Origin: Lentilactobacillus curieae | GTDB taxonomy: Bacteria > Bacillota > Bacilli > Lactobacillales > Lactobacillaceae | Assembly: GCF_000785105.2 (NCBI RefSeq) | Contig: NZ_CP018906.1 | Coordinates: 1,736,001-1,800,000 of the forward strand | Length of the DNA: 64,000 nt | Direction: 5' to 3' | Part shown: piece after piece, positions 55,015 through 63,230 of the stretch | How the letters are laid out: each line of letters starts with the position of its first letter | How positions within the stretch are numbered: the stretch's first letter is position 1 | Program-made: the position numbers and the translations under genes | Notes under the pieces: generated by a model | Databases searched by the model: none | Told to the model about the DNA's origin: nothing | Seen by the model: the letters and a program-made list of their open reading frames with translations, nothing else

Positions 55015-55992
55015 ATGGCCAAGAAATTAATCGGGATTGACCTAGGGGGTACTACCACCAAATTTGCTTTCCTTGATGATCAAGGAAATATTCTTTCAAA
55101 GTGGAGAATTCCAACTGATATTAGCGACGAGGGATCACATATTGTCCCTAACATGATTAAATCAATTGAAGAACAAATGCGTAGAGAGGATTACAACACT
55201 GAGGATTTCATTGGAATTGGGATGGGAACTCCTGGTGCGGTTAATCGCGACGAAGGTACTGTCGTAGGTGCCTACAATTTGAACTGGAAAGAAGTGCAAC
55301 CGGTTCGCCAACAAATTAGCAGTGCATTACATTTACCAATTATGATCGACAATGATGCCAACAGTGCTGCCCTTGGAGAATTCTGGAAGGGTGCTGGAGA
55401 TAAAGCTGATGACGTTGTATTCGTAACCTTAGGAACGGGTGTCGGTGGCGGTGTAGTCACTAACGGACGTTTGGTTCATGGAATTAACGGTGGTGCTGGT
55501 GAAATCGGTCACATTTGTGTCGAAAAAGACGGATTCCAATGTACTTGTGGTAAGCGTGGCTGTCTAGAACAATACGCATCAGCAACTGGTGTTGTAAAAG
55601 TTGCTAAAGATACAGCGGCTAAATTTACTGGGCACTCAAGAATTAAAGAATTAATCGATAATGATGAAGACATTACTTCAAAGCTAGTATTCTTCTTAGC
55701 TGATAATGGTGACATTTTGGCAAATCAAATTGTTAACAGAGTTTGTTCATACTTAGGCTTAGCATTATCACACATCGGAAACATTTTAAACCCAGAGAAT
55801 ATCATTATTGGTGGTGGAGTTTCTAATGCTGGAAACACACTTTTACAACCAACAACCAGATATTTTCAAGAAAATGCCTTTCCATCTGTTAGAGATTCAA
55901 CTAGACTTAAACTAGCTCAGTTAGGTAATGATGCTGGAGTTGTTGGTGCTGCATCACTAGCTTTACAGCTGAGAAAAACTAGCTCGTTATAG
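55015..55992 (+). CDS. glcK: ROK-family glucokinase
   Basis: A 325-residue glucokinase: phosphate motif GIDLGGTTTKF, sugar-binding and catalytic NDANSAALGE, GTGVGGG, then GAGEIGH and the zinc site CTCGKRGCLE. It phosphorylates cytosolic glucose. AGGAGG precedes the ATG, 15 bases after yqgQ. Confidence 0.95.
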   Translation: MAKKLIGIDLGGTTTKFAFLDDQGNILSKWRIPTDISDEGSHIVPNMIKSIEEQMRREDYNTEDFIGIGMGTPGAVNRDEGTVVGAYNLNWKEVQPVRQQISSALHLPIMIDNDANSAALGEFWKGAGDKADDVVFVTLGTGVGGGVVTNGRLVHGINGGAGEIGHICVEKDGFQCTCGKRGCLEQYASATGVVKVAKDTAAKFTGHSRIKELIDNDEDITSKLVFFLADNGDILANQIVNRVCSYLGLALSHIGNILNPENIIIGGGVSNAGNTLLQPTTRYFQENAFPSVRDSTRLKLAQLGNDAGVVGAASLALQLRKTSSL

Positions 55993-56015
55993 AAGCAAAA
56001 GGAGTGGAGTAACAA

Positions 56016-56429
56016 GTGAACGTTGCTGCAATTAATGGAAATATAGTTTCTTGGATTATTTTGGTGATTTTAATCGTTGCTTGGTTAGGATGGACCTTGT
56101 TCCAAAATTACCGAGTGCGCCAAGCTGCTAAATATTTGTCAAATGATGAATTTAGGGAAGGCATGAGACGTGCTCAGGTTATTGATCTACGCGAGAAGAG
56201 CAACTTTAAGAGTGGCCACATTCTTGGAGCTAGAAGTCTTCCATATTCAACAATTCGCAGCTTCTACTCTCAAATTAGGGCTGACTTACCTGTTTACCTT
56301 TATGATCAGGGTAGAACGGTTAGTAAGCGTGCCGCCTTGTTCTTGAACAAGAAGGGTTACAATGACATCTACATTTTGAAGACAGGTTATCAAAACTGGG
56401 ATGGCAAAGAGAAGAAGGACGAGTTTTAA
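56016..56429 (+). CDS. Membrane-anchored rhodanese-like protein without catalytic Cys
   Basis: A 137-residue protein: one membrane segment (about 10-28), then a rhodanese fold with VIDLREKSNFKSGHILGARSLP-type features. The active-site loop reads YDQGRTVS, with Asp where sulfurtransferases have Cys, and the protein has no Cys at all. Sulfur transfer is thus unlikely; a scaffold or binding role is inferred. The start is GTG at 56016, with AAGGAGTGG upstream. Confidence 0.85.
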   Translation: MNVAAINGNIVSWIILVILIVAWLGWTLFQNYRVRQAAKYLSNDEFREGMRRAQVIDLREKSNFKSGHILGARSLPYSTIRSFYSQIRADLPVYLYDQGRTVSKRAALFLNKKGYNDIYILKTGYQNWDGKEKKDEF

Positions 56430-56473
56430 AAAAAGATTGGGATAAAACGTTATGTTTTATCCCAATCTTTTTT
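56429..56473. terminator. Bidirectional terminator between the rhodanese and DUF3042 genes
   Basis: AAAGATTGGGATAAAAC pairs perfectly with GTTTTATCCCAATCTTT around a five-base loop, with A and T runs outside. Confidence 0.92.
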
Positions 56474-56487
56474 GTTTATATTAATAA

Positions 56488-56664
56488 TTATCCTTGGTGA
56501 GCTGAGCGGCTCTTGCGCATTGCTTTTCTACGATTATCGTCGAACTTTTCTTCTTCATCCTCAATTGGATCAACAACCGTTTTTTTGAATGTAAATAGGC
56601 CACCGAATAGTGCGGCTAATGTACCTAATACTCCAATAAATAGGCCACCTGTAAATTTTTTCAT
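56488..56664 (-). CDS. DUF3042 family small membrane protein
   Basis: A 58-residue protein: MKKF, one Gly-rich membrane segment (about 5-26), then FKKTVVDPIEDEEEKFDDNRRKAMRKS-type charged tail ending AHQG. The form matches DUF3042, a family typical of Lactobacillales. The function is unknown. GGGGG precedes the ATG on the minus strand. It is divergent from the glycerophosphodiesterase gene. Confidence 0.85.
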   Translation of the reverse strand: MKKFTGGLFIGVLGTLAALFGGLFTFKKTVVDPIEDEEEKFDDNRRKAMRKSRSAHQG

Positions 56665-56762
56665 TATGACTGCCCCCTTAAGTTGGTTTATAATTATATT
56701 ATGCTTTATTCGACTACAATTATCTAGTTAATTGACTAATTTATCAATGGAATGGTGAAAAA

Positions 56763-57515
56763 TTGAAAATTAATACTGAAATTTTTGCACATCGGGGAAG
56801 TAGCGGGGACTTTCCAGAAAATACAATGCCGGCTTTTCGAGATGCAATTGACTCCGGATGCGATGGAATTGAAACCGATGTTCAGCTTTCTAAGGACGGT
56901 CGGTTTATCATAATGCACGATGAAAAGGTTAACCGAACCACAAACGGCAAAGGATATATACAAAACTTAACACTCGAGCAGATTAAAGGACTGGATGCGG
57001 GAATAAAAAAATCTACGCAATTTAGAGATGTGACTGTACCAACTTTAGAAGAGTTGGTTGATTTGTTAGTTGCTAGTGACTTTCAAGGAAAATTGAATTT
57101 AGAATTAAAAACCAATAAGATTCCCTATCCAGGAATTGAAAAACAAGTTTTTGATTATTTAAATTCGCGAACGGATATCAAATTTGAAATCATTTACTCT
57201 AGTTTTAGTGATCGGTCGGTGCAATTGTTACATAAACTTGATGCACACCGGGTTGCAGCGAAACTCTTCAAAAAAAACTTTAGCTCGGCAATTGCACTCC
57301 ACAAGGAACGAGTGATTGAAGACATTCATTTAGAAATTGGTTGGTTAAAGAAACATATTGGTGAGTTTCAGGTTAATCACGTTAGACCATGGCTAGTTAA
57401 CACGCCAGCAGATATGGAATTCTGTTTTAAATCTGGAGTTGCTGGTTTCTTCACAGATTATCCAAGAAGAGCAATGAAGTTAAAACGGGAAATGGAGAAT
57501 GGCGCAGATGCATAA
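56763..57515 (+). CDS. Soluble glycerophosphodiester phosphodiesterase
   Basis: A 250-residue cytosolic GDPD barrel: FAHRGSSGDFPENT with the catalytic His, GIETDVQLSKDG (metal-binding E and D), MHDEKVNRTT, and LNLELK. It has no signal or membrane segment, unlike the copy at 4675. The start is TTG at 56763, with GGTGA just upstream. It overlaps miaA by eight bases. Confidence 0.92.
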   Translation: MKINTEIFAHRGSSGDFPENTMPAFRDAIDSGCDGIETDVQLSKDGRFIIMHDEKVNRTTNGKGYIQNLTLEQIKGLDAGIKKSTQFRDVTVPTLEELVDLLVASDFQGKLNLELKTNKIPYPGIEKQVFDYLNSRTDIKFEIIYSSFSDRSVQLLHKLDAHRVAAKLFKKNFSSAIALHKERVIEDIHLEIGWLKKHIGEFQVNHVRPWLVNTPADMEFCFKSGVAGFFTDYPRRAMKLKREMENGADA

Positions 57516-58416
57516 GGTACTGGCAATTGTGGGTCCAACAGCTGTTGGTAAAACATCGCTGTCAATTGAAATGGCAAAGCAACTGAACGGCGAAATAATT
57601 TCCGGGGACTCGATGCAGGTTTATCGAGGCCTTGATATCGGAACTGCCAAGGTAACCCCAAAGGAAATGCAGGGAGTAACTCATCATTTGATCAATATTT
57701 GTGATGTTCATGAGCGGTATACCGCAGCTAAATTCGTAGCTGATGCTACCAAAGCAATCAATGAAATTGAGAAAAATGGCAAGTTGCCAATAATTGCAGG
57801 CGGAACAGGCTTCTATTTGCAGGCATTGAATCAAGGAATGAATTTGGGTGGGAACACCAATTCAGAGACTAGAAGTAAGTTAATGGATCAAGCCAAGGCA
57901 GATGGCCCTGAAAAAATGCATGAATGGCTTTCTAAGGTCGACCCGCAATCTGGCAACAAAATCCCCGCTAATAACCTTCGTCGAGTTGTGAGAGCTTTAG
58001 AAGTCTATTTGGACACTGGTCAAAGGTTCTCTGAACAAAAAAATGCTGACCAATTATTTGATTTCCACTACGTGGCATTGACTACCGAGCGAAACTTGCT
58101 TTATGACCGCATCAACCGCCGAGTTGATATGATGGTTGATGATGGGTTAATTCAGGAAGCTCGCTGGTTGTTAGAACAAGGTGGACGAGAATTGCCGGCC
58201 AGTCAAGGGATTGGCTACCATGAATTCTTTGATTTCTTTGAGGGCAAAGTGACCGAAAATGAAGCAATTAGTAAAGTTAAGCAGGATTCACGGCACTATG
58301 CAAAACGCCAATTGACTTGGTTCAGAAATAAAGTGGTCGCAAATTGGTACAACCTGATTGAAAAGGAAAATACGATTTCTGAAATAATTTCTGATACTAG
58401 AAACTGGCTTAAATAA
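57508..58416 (+). CDS. miaA: tRNA dimethylallyltransferase
   Basis: A 302-residue enzyme that prenylates A37 of tRNAs reading U-starting codons. Seen: P-loop GPTAVGKTSLS, SGDSMQVYRGLDIGTAK, GGTGFYLQAL, and GIGYHEF. The ATG at 57508 has GGAG 10 bases upstream and gives the family-like start; an ATG at 57499 is the alternative. Confidence 0.95.
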   Translation: MHKVLAIVGPTAVGKTSLSIEMAKQLNGEIISGDSMQVYRGLDIGTAKVTPKEMQGVTHHLINICDVHERYTAAKFVADATKAINEIEKNGKLPIIAGGTGFYLQALNQGMNLGGNTNSETRSKLMDQAKADGPEKMHEWLSKVDPQSGNKIPANNLRRVVRALEVYLDTGQRFSEQKNADQLFDFHYVALTTERNLLYDRINRRVDMMVDDGLIQEARWLLEQGGRELPASQGIGYHEFFDFFEGKVTENEAISKVKQDSRHYAKRQLTWFRNKVVANWYNLIEKENTISEIISDTRNWLK

Positions 58417-58433
58417 TAGCTTTTTTAAAACAA

Positions 58434-58450
58434 TGTTATATTTTATGACA
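58434..58450 (+). promoter_or_regulatory. GlnR operator upstream of glnRA
   Basis: TGTTATATTTTATGACA fits the GlnR/TnrA consensus TGTNAN7TNACA at every defined base. It lies just before the -35, so GlnR can repress its own operon. Confidence 0.85.
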
Positions 58451-58457
58451 TCTAATG

Positions 58458-58485
58458 TTGACTATTCATTTTCAAATGGTATTAT
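58458..58485 (+). promoter_or_regulatory. Promoter of glnRA
   Basis: TTGACT and TATTAT are separated by 16 bases, with a TGn extension. It is eight bases after the GlnR box. Confidence 0.75.
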
Positions 58486-58509
58486 TAAATCAAGTTTTGG
58501 AGGTGAAAA

Positions 58510-58893
58510 ATGTCTGAGAAGGAATTAAGGCGGTCGATGTCAGTACTGCCTATTGGCACGGTTATGAAACTAACTGATTTGTCAGCAAGACAAATTCGTT
58601 ATTATGAGCAGCAGGAGTTAATTTTACCAGAGCGTAACGAAGGCAATCGGAGGATGTACTCTTTAAATGATATTGATCGTTTGCTAGAAATAAAGGACTA
58701 CTTGGATGAAGGATTGAACATTTCTGGAATCAAAGAAGTCTATAAGAAACAGCAGATGATTGAACAGGAAAAGAAGAAAAATCGCGAAAAACAGCTTACC
58801 GATACTGATGTTCGCAGAATTTTGGAAGATGAGTTTTTGCATATTAGTGGCTTGATGCCACCTTCTTCCACATTAAATAACCAAAAACTATAA
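58510..58893 (+). CDS. glnR: Nitrogen repressor GlnR (MerR family)
   Basis: A 127-residue MerR-type regulator: helix-turn-helix with [27 protein letters not shown]-type core (residues about 22-50), a dimer helix, and a C-terminal tail that senses feedback-inhibited glutamine synthetase in relatives. GGAGGTGA precedes the ATG. It forms an operon with glnA, with a GlnR box in front. Confidence 0.95.
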   Translation: MSEKELRRSMSVLPIGTVMKLTDLSARQIRYYEQQELILPERNEGNRRMYSLNDIDRLLEIKDYLDEGLNISGIKEVYKKQQMIEQEKKKNREKQLTDTDVRRILEDEFLHISGLMPPSSTLNNQKL

Positions 58894-58915
58894 ATCACAG
58901 ATAGGAGAGGTCAGG

Positions 58916-60259
58916 ATGGCTACAAAGCACGATTACACGAAAGATGATATTCGGCAGATGGTAAAGGATGAAGATGTTAAGTTTCTTCGTCTGATGTTCA
59001 CAGATTTATTTGGTACGATCAAAAACGTTGAGGTTCCAATTACTCAATTAGAGAAGCTACTAGATAACAAATTGATGTTTGATGGATCTTCAATCGAAGG
59101 ATTCGTTAGAATTGAAGAAAGTGACATGTACCTGTACCCAGACCTATCAACTTGGATGATTTTCCCATGGAGTTCTGAACGTGGAAAGATTGCCAGAGTG
59201 ATTTGTGAAGTATATACCCCAGATGGCAAACCATTTGAAGGGGATCCAAGAAACAACTTAATTAGAGTTCTTGGTGATATGAAGAAGGCTGGCTTTACTA
59301 GTTTCAACATTGGACCAGAACCAGAATTCTTCTTATTCAAGATGAATGATAAGGGAGAACCAACTCTCCACCTTAACGATAAGGGTAGTTATTTCGATAT
59401 GGCCCCAATGGACTTAGGTGAAAATTGTCGTCGTGAAATTGTGCTTACCCTTGAAGAAATGGGCTTTGATGTTGAAGCTGCCCATCATGAGGTTGCTCCT
59501 GGACAACACGAAATTGACTTTAAGTATGCAGACGCACTTGCAGCTGCTGATAATATTCAAACATTTAAATTAGTTGTTAAGACAATTGCTAGAAAGTATG
59601 GCCTATATGCAACATTTATGCCAAAACCACTTAGCGGTATCAATGGATCAGGAATGCATTTAAATATGTCATTATTCACTGATAAAGGTAATGCTTTCTT
59701 TGACGAAAGTGGTGAGCTTAAATTATCTAAGGATGCTTATTACTTCTTAGGTGGCCTATTGAAACATGCTCGTGCATTTACTGCAGTATGTAACCCGATC
59801 GTTAACTCATACAAGCGTTTAGTTCCTGGATATGAAGCACCAGTTTATGTTGCTTGGTCAGGATCAAACCGTTCACCACTTATCAGAATTCCTAACGCCC
59901 GTGGAAATTCAACTCGTTTGGAAGTTAGAAGTGTTGATCCAACTGCTAACCCATACCTAGCAATTGCTAGCGTCCTTGAAGCCGGATTAGACGGTCTTAA
60001 GAATAAGATTGAACCAGAAGATAGTGTTGATCGTAACATCTATCGTATGGATGCAGAAGAGCGTCAGGAAAGCCACATCAAGAACTTACCTGACACACTC
60101 CACAATGCCTTGAAAGATTTGGCAGCTGATGAAGTTATGAAGGGTGCTTTGGGTCCAAAACTTTACCAAAGCTTTATTGAAGCTAAAAATCTTGAATACG
60201 ATTCATATCGTACCCAAGTTTCTGGCTGGGAACGTGACCAGTACCTTGAAAAATACTAA
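58916..60259 (+). CDS. glnA: Glutamine synthetase type I
   Basis: A 447-residue GSI-alpha enzyme that makes glutamine from glutamate, ammonia and ATP. Seen: [43 protein letters not shown] and the [13 protein letters not shown] active-site block. The length and lack of an adenylylation loop fit the feedback-inhibited Gram-positive form, which also signals to GlnR. GGAGAGG precedes the ATG. Confidence 0.97.
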   Translation: MATKHDYTKDDIRQMVKDEDVKFLRLMFTDLFGTIKNVEVPITQLEKLLDNKLMFDGSSIEGFVRIEESDMYLYPDLSTWMIFPWSSERGKIARVICEVYTPDGKPFEGDPRNNLIRVLGDMKKAGFTSFNIGPEPEFFLFKMNDKGEPTLHLNDKGSYFDMAPMDLGENCRREIVLTLEEMGFDVEAAHHEVAPGQHEIDFKYADALAAADNIQTFKLVVKTIARKYGLYATFMPKPLSGINGSGMHLNMSLFTDKGNAFFDESGELKLSKDAYYFLGGLLKHARAFTAVCNPIVNSYKRLVPGYEAPVYVAWSGSNRSPLIRIPNARGNSTRLEVRSVDPTANPYLAIASVLEAGLDGLKNKIEPEDSVDRNIYRMDAEERQESHIKNLPDTLHNALKDLAADEVMKGALGPKLYQSFIEAKNLEYDSYRTQVSGWERDQYLEKY

Positions 60260-60289
60260 AAAAGTTGCTATTTAATTAAAATTCACCTT

Positions 60290-60328
60290 AAAAGGGACTC
60301 AAATCACTGATTTGAGTCCCTTTTATTT
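60290..60328 (+). terminator. Intrinsic terminator after glnA
   Basis: AAAAGGGACTCAAAT pairs perfectly with ATTTGAGTCCCTTTT around a five-base loop, followed by a T-rich run. Confidence 0.92.
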
Positions 60329-60351
60329 TCTAAAAGTAAATTTCTGAATTA

Positions 60352-60378
60352 AAATAGAATTAGTTACAAATTCTATTT
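60352..60378. repeat. Palindrome upstream of the three-gene unit
   Basis: AAATAGAATT and AATTCTATTT are perfect 10-base inverted arms with a seven-base spacer. No T run follows. It lies 88 bases before the first gene, so an operator is possible. Confidence 0.6.
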
Positions 60379-60465
60379 AAAAAATGGATAAATAGCTTTA
60401 TTTCTAGGTGTAAGTTAGATACCATTAAAATAGGATTATAAATAAAAAAGTGATGAGGATATGCT

Positions 60466-61344
60466 ATGGATATGAAAGAGCAAAATGATCAATTTGCACA
60501 AAATGATTCAATTTTGTCTTCTGCAATTGACCATAAATTAGATTATTTAAATCAAATAAATGAATCTATAAAAAATGGGGATGATTTAAAACTATATGAA
60601 TTGATTGACGCAGCAAGATTCCACCAAGAATTCAAGGAAGATGGAGAAGTCCCACAGCAACACGATTTCAGCTTGGTTGCTGACTTGAACTCTGAGCTGA
60701 GTCATCATCTTAGTAACAAATTGATCGATTATTTGGGGGATACATACCCGTTCTTCTATTACCACGAGTTTGAACTGGGAAAGTTTAATATATACTTTGG
60801 TAACTGGTGGGATCACCGGATGTTTGGTGAACTTGATGCGTTGAATGTGGAATTTCACTTTGCAGAGGATGAATACAATAAATTATCGGATTCTTTCTCT
60901 CTGGAAGCTCAAAACCAACGGGTCAACGATGCGCCAATGCAACAACTTGCCGACGAAAACGAGCGATTGTCTCAATTGATCGAGCAACAAGATCAAAGGG
61001 ATCAGCAAAAAGAAGAGATTCGCGCCCAAATTAGGGAAAATGAAGAAAAATCACCGATGCCTTGGGAAGCTGCAAAAGTTCGCGAGGAAAAAGAAGCTTT
61101 AAACAAGTCGATGCTTGAATTGACACAAGTCGATGAAGAAGCTGCTAATGCAAGGCAAACGATGAAGGAAAATGAAGCTAAAATTTTGTCACTTTCAAAA
61201 GATGAAACAATTCTGAATCTTGAAAAGCAAAACATTAGATCTTCATTTGGCTCTTTTGAAGAGTTTAATAAGAATAATAGCCAACTTTACACCAAATACC
61301 TTTCATTTTTGGAAGATGGATCGAAGGTGAACGCAAATGACTAG
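60466..61344 (+). CDS. Unrecognised coiled-coil protein (gene A of the post-glnA unit)
   Basis: A 292-residue acidic, soluble protein that I do not recognise. Residues 1-150 are globular, with an aromatic stretch near 90-120 (TYPFFYYHEFELGK, NWWDHRMFGELDAL). Residues about 160-255 are a long coiled coil rich in Glu, Gln, Lys and Arg, broken by a short SPMPWEAAK segment. No Cys, no signal, no membrane segment, no nucleotide-binding motif. A GATGAGGAT site precedes the ATG. It overlaps gene B by eight bases, so the two are translated together. Its coiled coil resembles SMC-type arms in composition only. Confidence 0.8.
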   Translation: MDMKEQNDQFAQNDSILSSAIDHKLDYLNQINESIKNGDDLKLYELIDAARFHQEFKEDGEVPQQHDFSLVADLNSELSHHLSNKLIDYLGDTYPFFYYHEFELGKFNIYFGNWWDHRMFGELDALNVEFHFAEDEYNKLSDSFSLEAQNQRVNDAPMQQLADENERLSQLIEQQDQRDQQKEEIRAQIRENEEKSPMPWEAAKVREEKEALNKSMLELTQVDEEAANARQTMKENEAKILSLSKDETILNLEKQNIRSSFGSFEEFNKNNSQLYTKYLSFLEDGSKVNAND

Positions 61345-62269
61345 TGAAACTCCAGAAGTAGAAACTACTGTTGAAGATACATTTGCGTCCTATACGACAT
61401 CACTTCAATCAGGATTAGATAATGGTCTGCAGTACGTTAAACTGTTTGATAAGTTAGTTAAAACGACAGATTTTGATGAACTATTAAGTGCATCCGAAAA
61501 ACTGGCTGATTTCTCGTTAGATACGGAATTTTTGAGCTTTCCACACCAATTCAGTGGTGAAGATGTTCAAACATTGTTTTTCTCTCGGGTGCTTGAACTA
61601 GGAGGCGTTTCTGGACAGTTCCAGATCAAAGATACTTCTAGAATTCAAAAGTTACTCGGTTCATTTAAGGAAATTGATGATGAACCGTTTACCTTTGTCA
61701 GTTCACCTAAGGCAGGTGCCGGTTACTTTTTCACGGCAACTAACGATAACCAACCATTGATGTACCTTAATTTAAAGACTAAAGAGTTGTTGTTTAATGG
61801 CCGTTCACTGATTGATTTCTTTGTAGTTGCCCTTGAAGGCAAAGAAACAGCTAAGGTTAAAGGTGCGTTAACGACACTTAAAAAATTTGGTAAGATTCTG
61901 AAAGAAAAGGCTGGGTTTACCGTTGATTTCAACGTCCTCGATAGTTTTAATGGCGAGTTCTTTGAGTTTGCTGGTGGCAACGTTTCTGAAGAAATTATGG
62001 ATGAATTGTTTGTTAAATCAGCAGAAAATGACTACATTTTGATGGCCGATGAGAGCGGAAACGCTACACTAGATCTTGATGCAACAACCAAGTTAGTGAT
62101 TTCAGATCAAGGTACAGATGAGCATCACCGCTATGGTGCGTATATTCAAGATCACGGCCAAACCGAAAATTGGATTTTCTTACTGCTTGATTATGAATTC
62201 TTACAAAAATGGTACTTAAGAAACGAGAAGCAACTTGAAATATTGTCAAACCAAGTTGTTTTCGGGTAG
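61337..62269 (+). CDS. Unrecognised acidic protein (gene B of the post-glnA unit)
   Basis: A 310-residue acidic soluble protein that I do not recognise. It has no Cys, signal or membrane segment. Strands and helices alternate through the chain (FFSRVLELGGVSG, FTFVSSPKAGAGYFF, LMYLNLKTKELLFNG, WIFLLLDYEFLQKWY). The ATG lies inside the end of gene A with AAGGTGAA upstream, and gene C starts 15 bases after its stop. The tight spacing on both sides suggests the three products act together. Confidence 0.8.
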   Translation: MTSETPEVETTVEDTFASYTTSLQSGLDNGLQYVKLFDKLVKTTDFDELLSASEKLADFSLDTEFLSFPHQFSGEDVQTLFFSRVLELGGVSGQFQIKDTSRIQKLLGSFKEIDDEPFTFVSSPKAGAGYFFTATNDNQPLMYLNLKTKELLFNGRSLIDFFVVALEGKETAKVKGALTTLKKFGKILKEKAGFTVDFNVLDSFNGEFFEFAGGNVSEEIMDELFVKSAENDYILMADESGNATLDLDATTKLVISDQGTDEHHRYGAYIQDHGQTENWIFLLLDYEFLQKWYLRNEKQLEILSNQVVFG

Positions 62270-62284
62270 GAATGGAGTTTGAAG

Positions 62285-62824
62285 ATGGATTTACAGAAGA
62301 TGCTAAGTGCGTCTGTTTATTTAAATAGAATGATCGATAGCAAGAAACAGTTACACTGGGCTCCTGATTCACGAATTCAAAATGCGTTTGTTGCTTTGGA
62401 CGTCGAGTTGTCTGAAGTTGCTAATACCTCTGAATGGTTCAAGGTTTGGAAAACTCATCGTGGCAAGCATGATGATGGGAAAAGTCCTGAAGAGACACTA
62501 CTTTATGAGTATGTGGATGCAATGGATTTCTTTTTGCTAATTTCAAATCTTAAAAATTGGAACCACATTATTTTGAATACCCAACCCGATTTGGATAAGA
62601 TTTCTGGATATAAGAAGGAACAGAATCTGGATAAACAGTATCTAATAATTAAGCGAATGCTATTTGATAGTTTCTTTAATCGGAGCGAGTCAGCATTTAG
62701 CCACTGCTTTAGATTGTTTATCAAGATGGGACTCGTTGATTTTGGCTTTTCTCAAGACCAAATCGAAGCGGCATTTATGGAAAAAAATCAGATTAATCAG
62801 CAACGTCAAGATAATAATTATTAA
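62285..62824 (+). CDS. All-alpha dUTPase-like NTP pyrophosphatase (gene C of the post-glnA unit)
   Basis: A 179-residue helical protein. It shows the metal-binding pattern of the dimeric dUTPase/MazG superfamily: E41xxE44 in VELSEVAN and, 30 residues on, E75xxD78 in YEYVDAMDFFL, with WFKVWK between them as in PF08761 (dUTPase_2) members. Such enzymes hydrolyse dUTP or related nucleotides. The ATG at 62285 has AATGGAG upstream; a TTG at 62279 is too close to it. It is the last gene of the unit and ends at a terminator. I am fairly sure of the superfamily, less so of the substrate. Confidence 0.72.
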   Translation: MDLQKMLSASVYLNRMIDSKKQLHWAPDSRIQNAFVALDVELSEVANTSEWFKVWKTHRGKHDDGKSPEETLLYEYVDAMDFFLLISNLKNWNHIILNTQPDLDKISGYKKEQNLDKQYLIIKRMLFDSFFNRSESAFSHCFRLFIKMGLVDFGFSQDQIEAAFMEKNQINQQRQDNNY

Positions 62825-62831
62825 GCATTAT

Positions 62832-62868
62832 GCACTTTCCTTTTTTAATGATGGGAGAGTGCTTTTTT
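62832..62868 (+). terminator. Intrinsic terminator after the post-glnA unit
   Basis: GCACTTTCC pairs with GGAGAGTGC (one G-U pair) around a 13-base loop, followed by six T. Confidence 0.82.
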
Positions 62869-62951
62869 ATTTTTAATGTTGTGTTTTTACTGCAAAATAC
62901 TGTAAGCTCTAATTAAATAAATTAAGGATTCATGAGAGGATGGTTAAAAGT

Positions 62952-63221
62952 ATGAAAGCAATCGTTACCGTAATTGGCCACGATCAAGTTGGTATTGTTG
63001 CGCAAGTTTCTGCAAAGTTGGCGGATTTACAGGTAAACATTACTGATATGTCGCAAACTCTATTAGATGGGGAATTTACCATGATGTTAATGGGTGAATG
63101 GGATGATAATGATACTTCATTTGAATCCGTTCAAACTGCATTGACTGATTTAGGTCGTCAATTGAAGCTAGATATTAGAATTCAGCGTCGTGAGCTTTTC
63201 GATGCGATTCAAAAGTTATAG
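62952..63221 (+). CDS. ACT-domain protein (UPF0237)
   Basis: An 89-residue single ACT domain: [23 protein letters not shown], then [21 protein letters not shown] domains bind small ligands, often amino acids. The ATG at 62952 follows GAGAGGATGG; an ATG at 62940 touches the ribosome site. It is followed after nine bases by a UPF0210 gene, a pairing seen in many Firmicutes. Confidence 0.92.
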   Translation: MKAIVTVIGHDQVGIVAQVSAKLADLQVNITDMSQTLLDGEFTMMLMGEWDDNDTSFESVQTALTDLGRQLKLDIRIQRRELFDAIQKL

Positions 63222-63230
63222 GAGATTATG

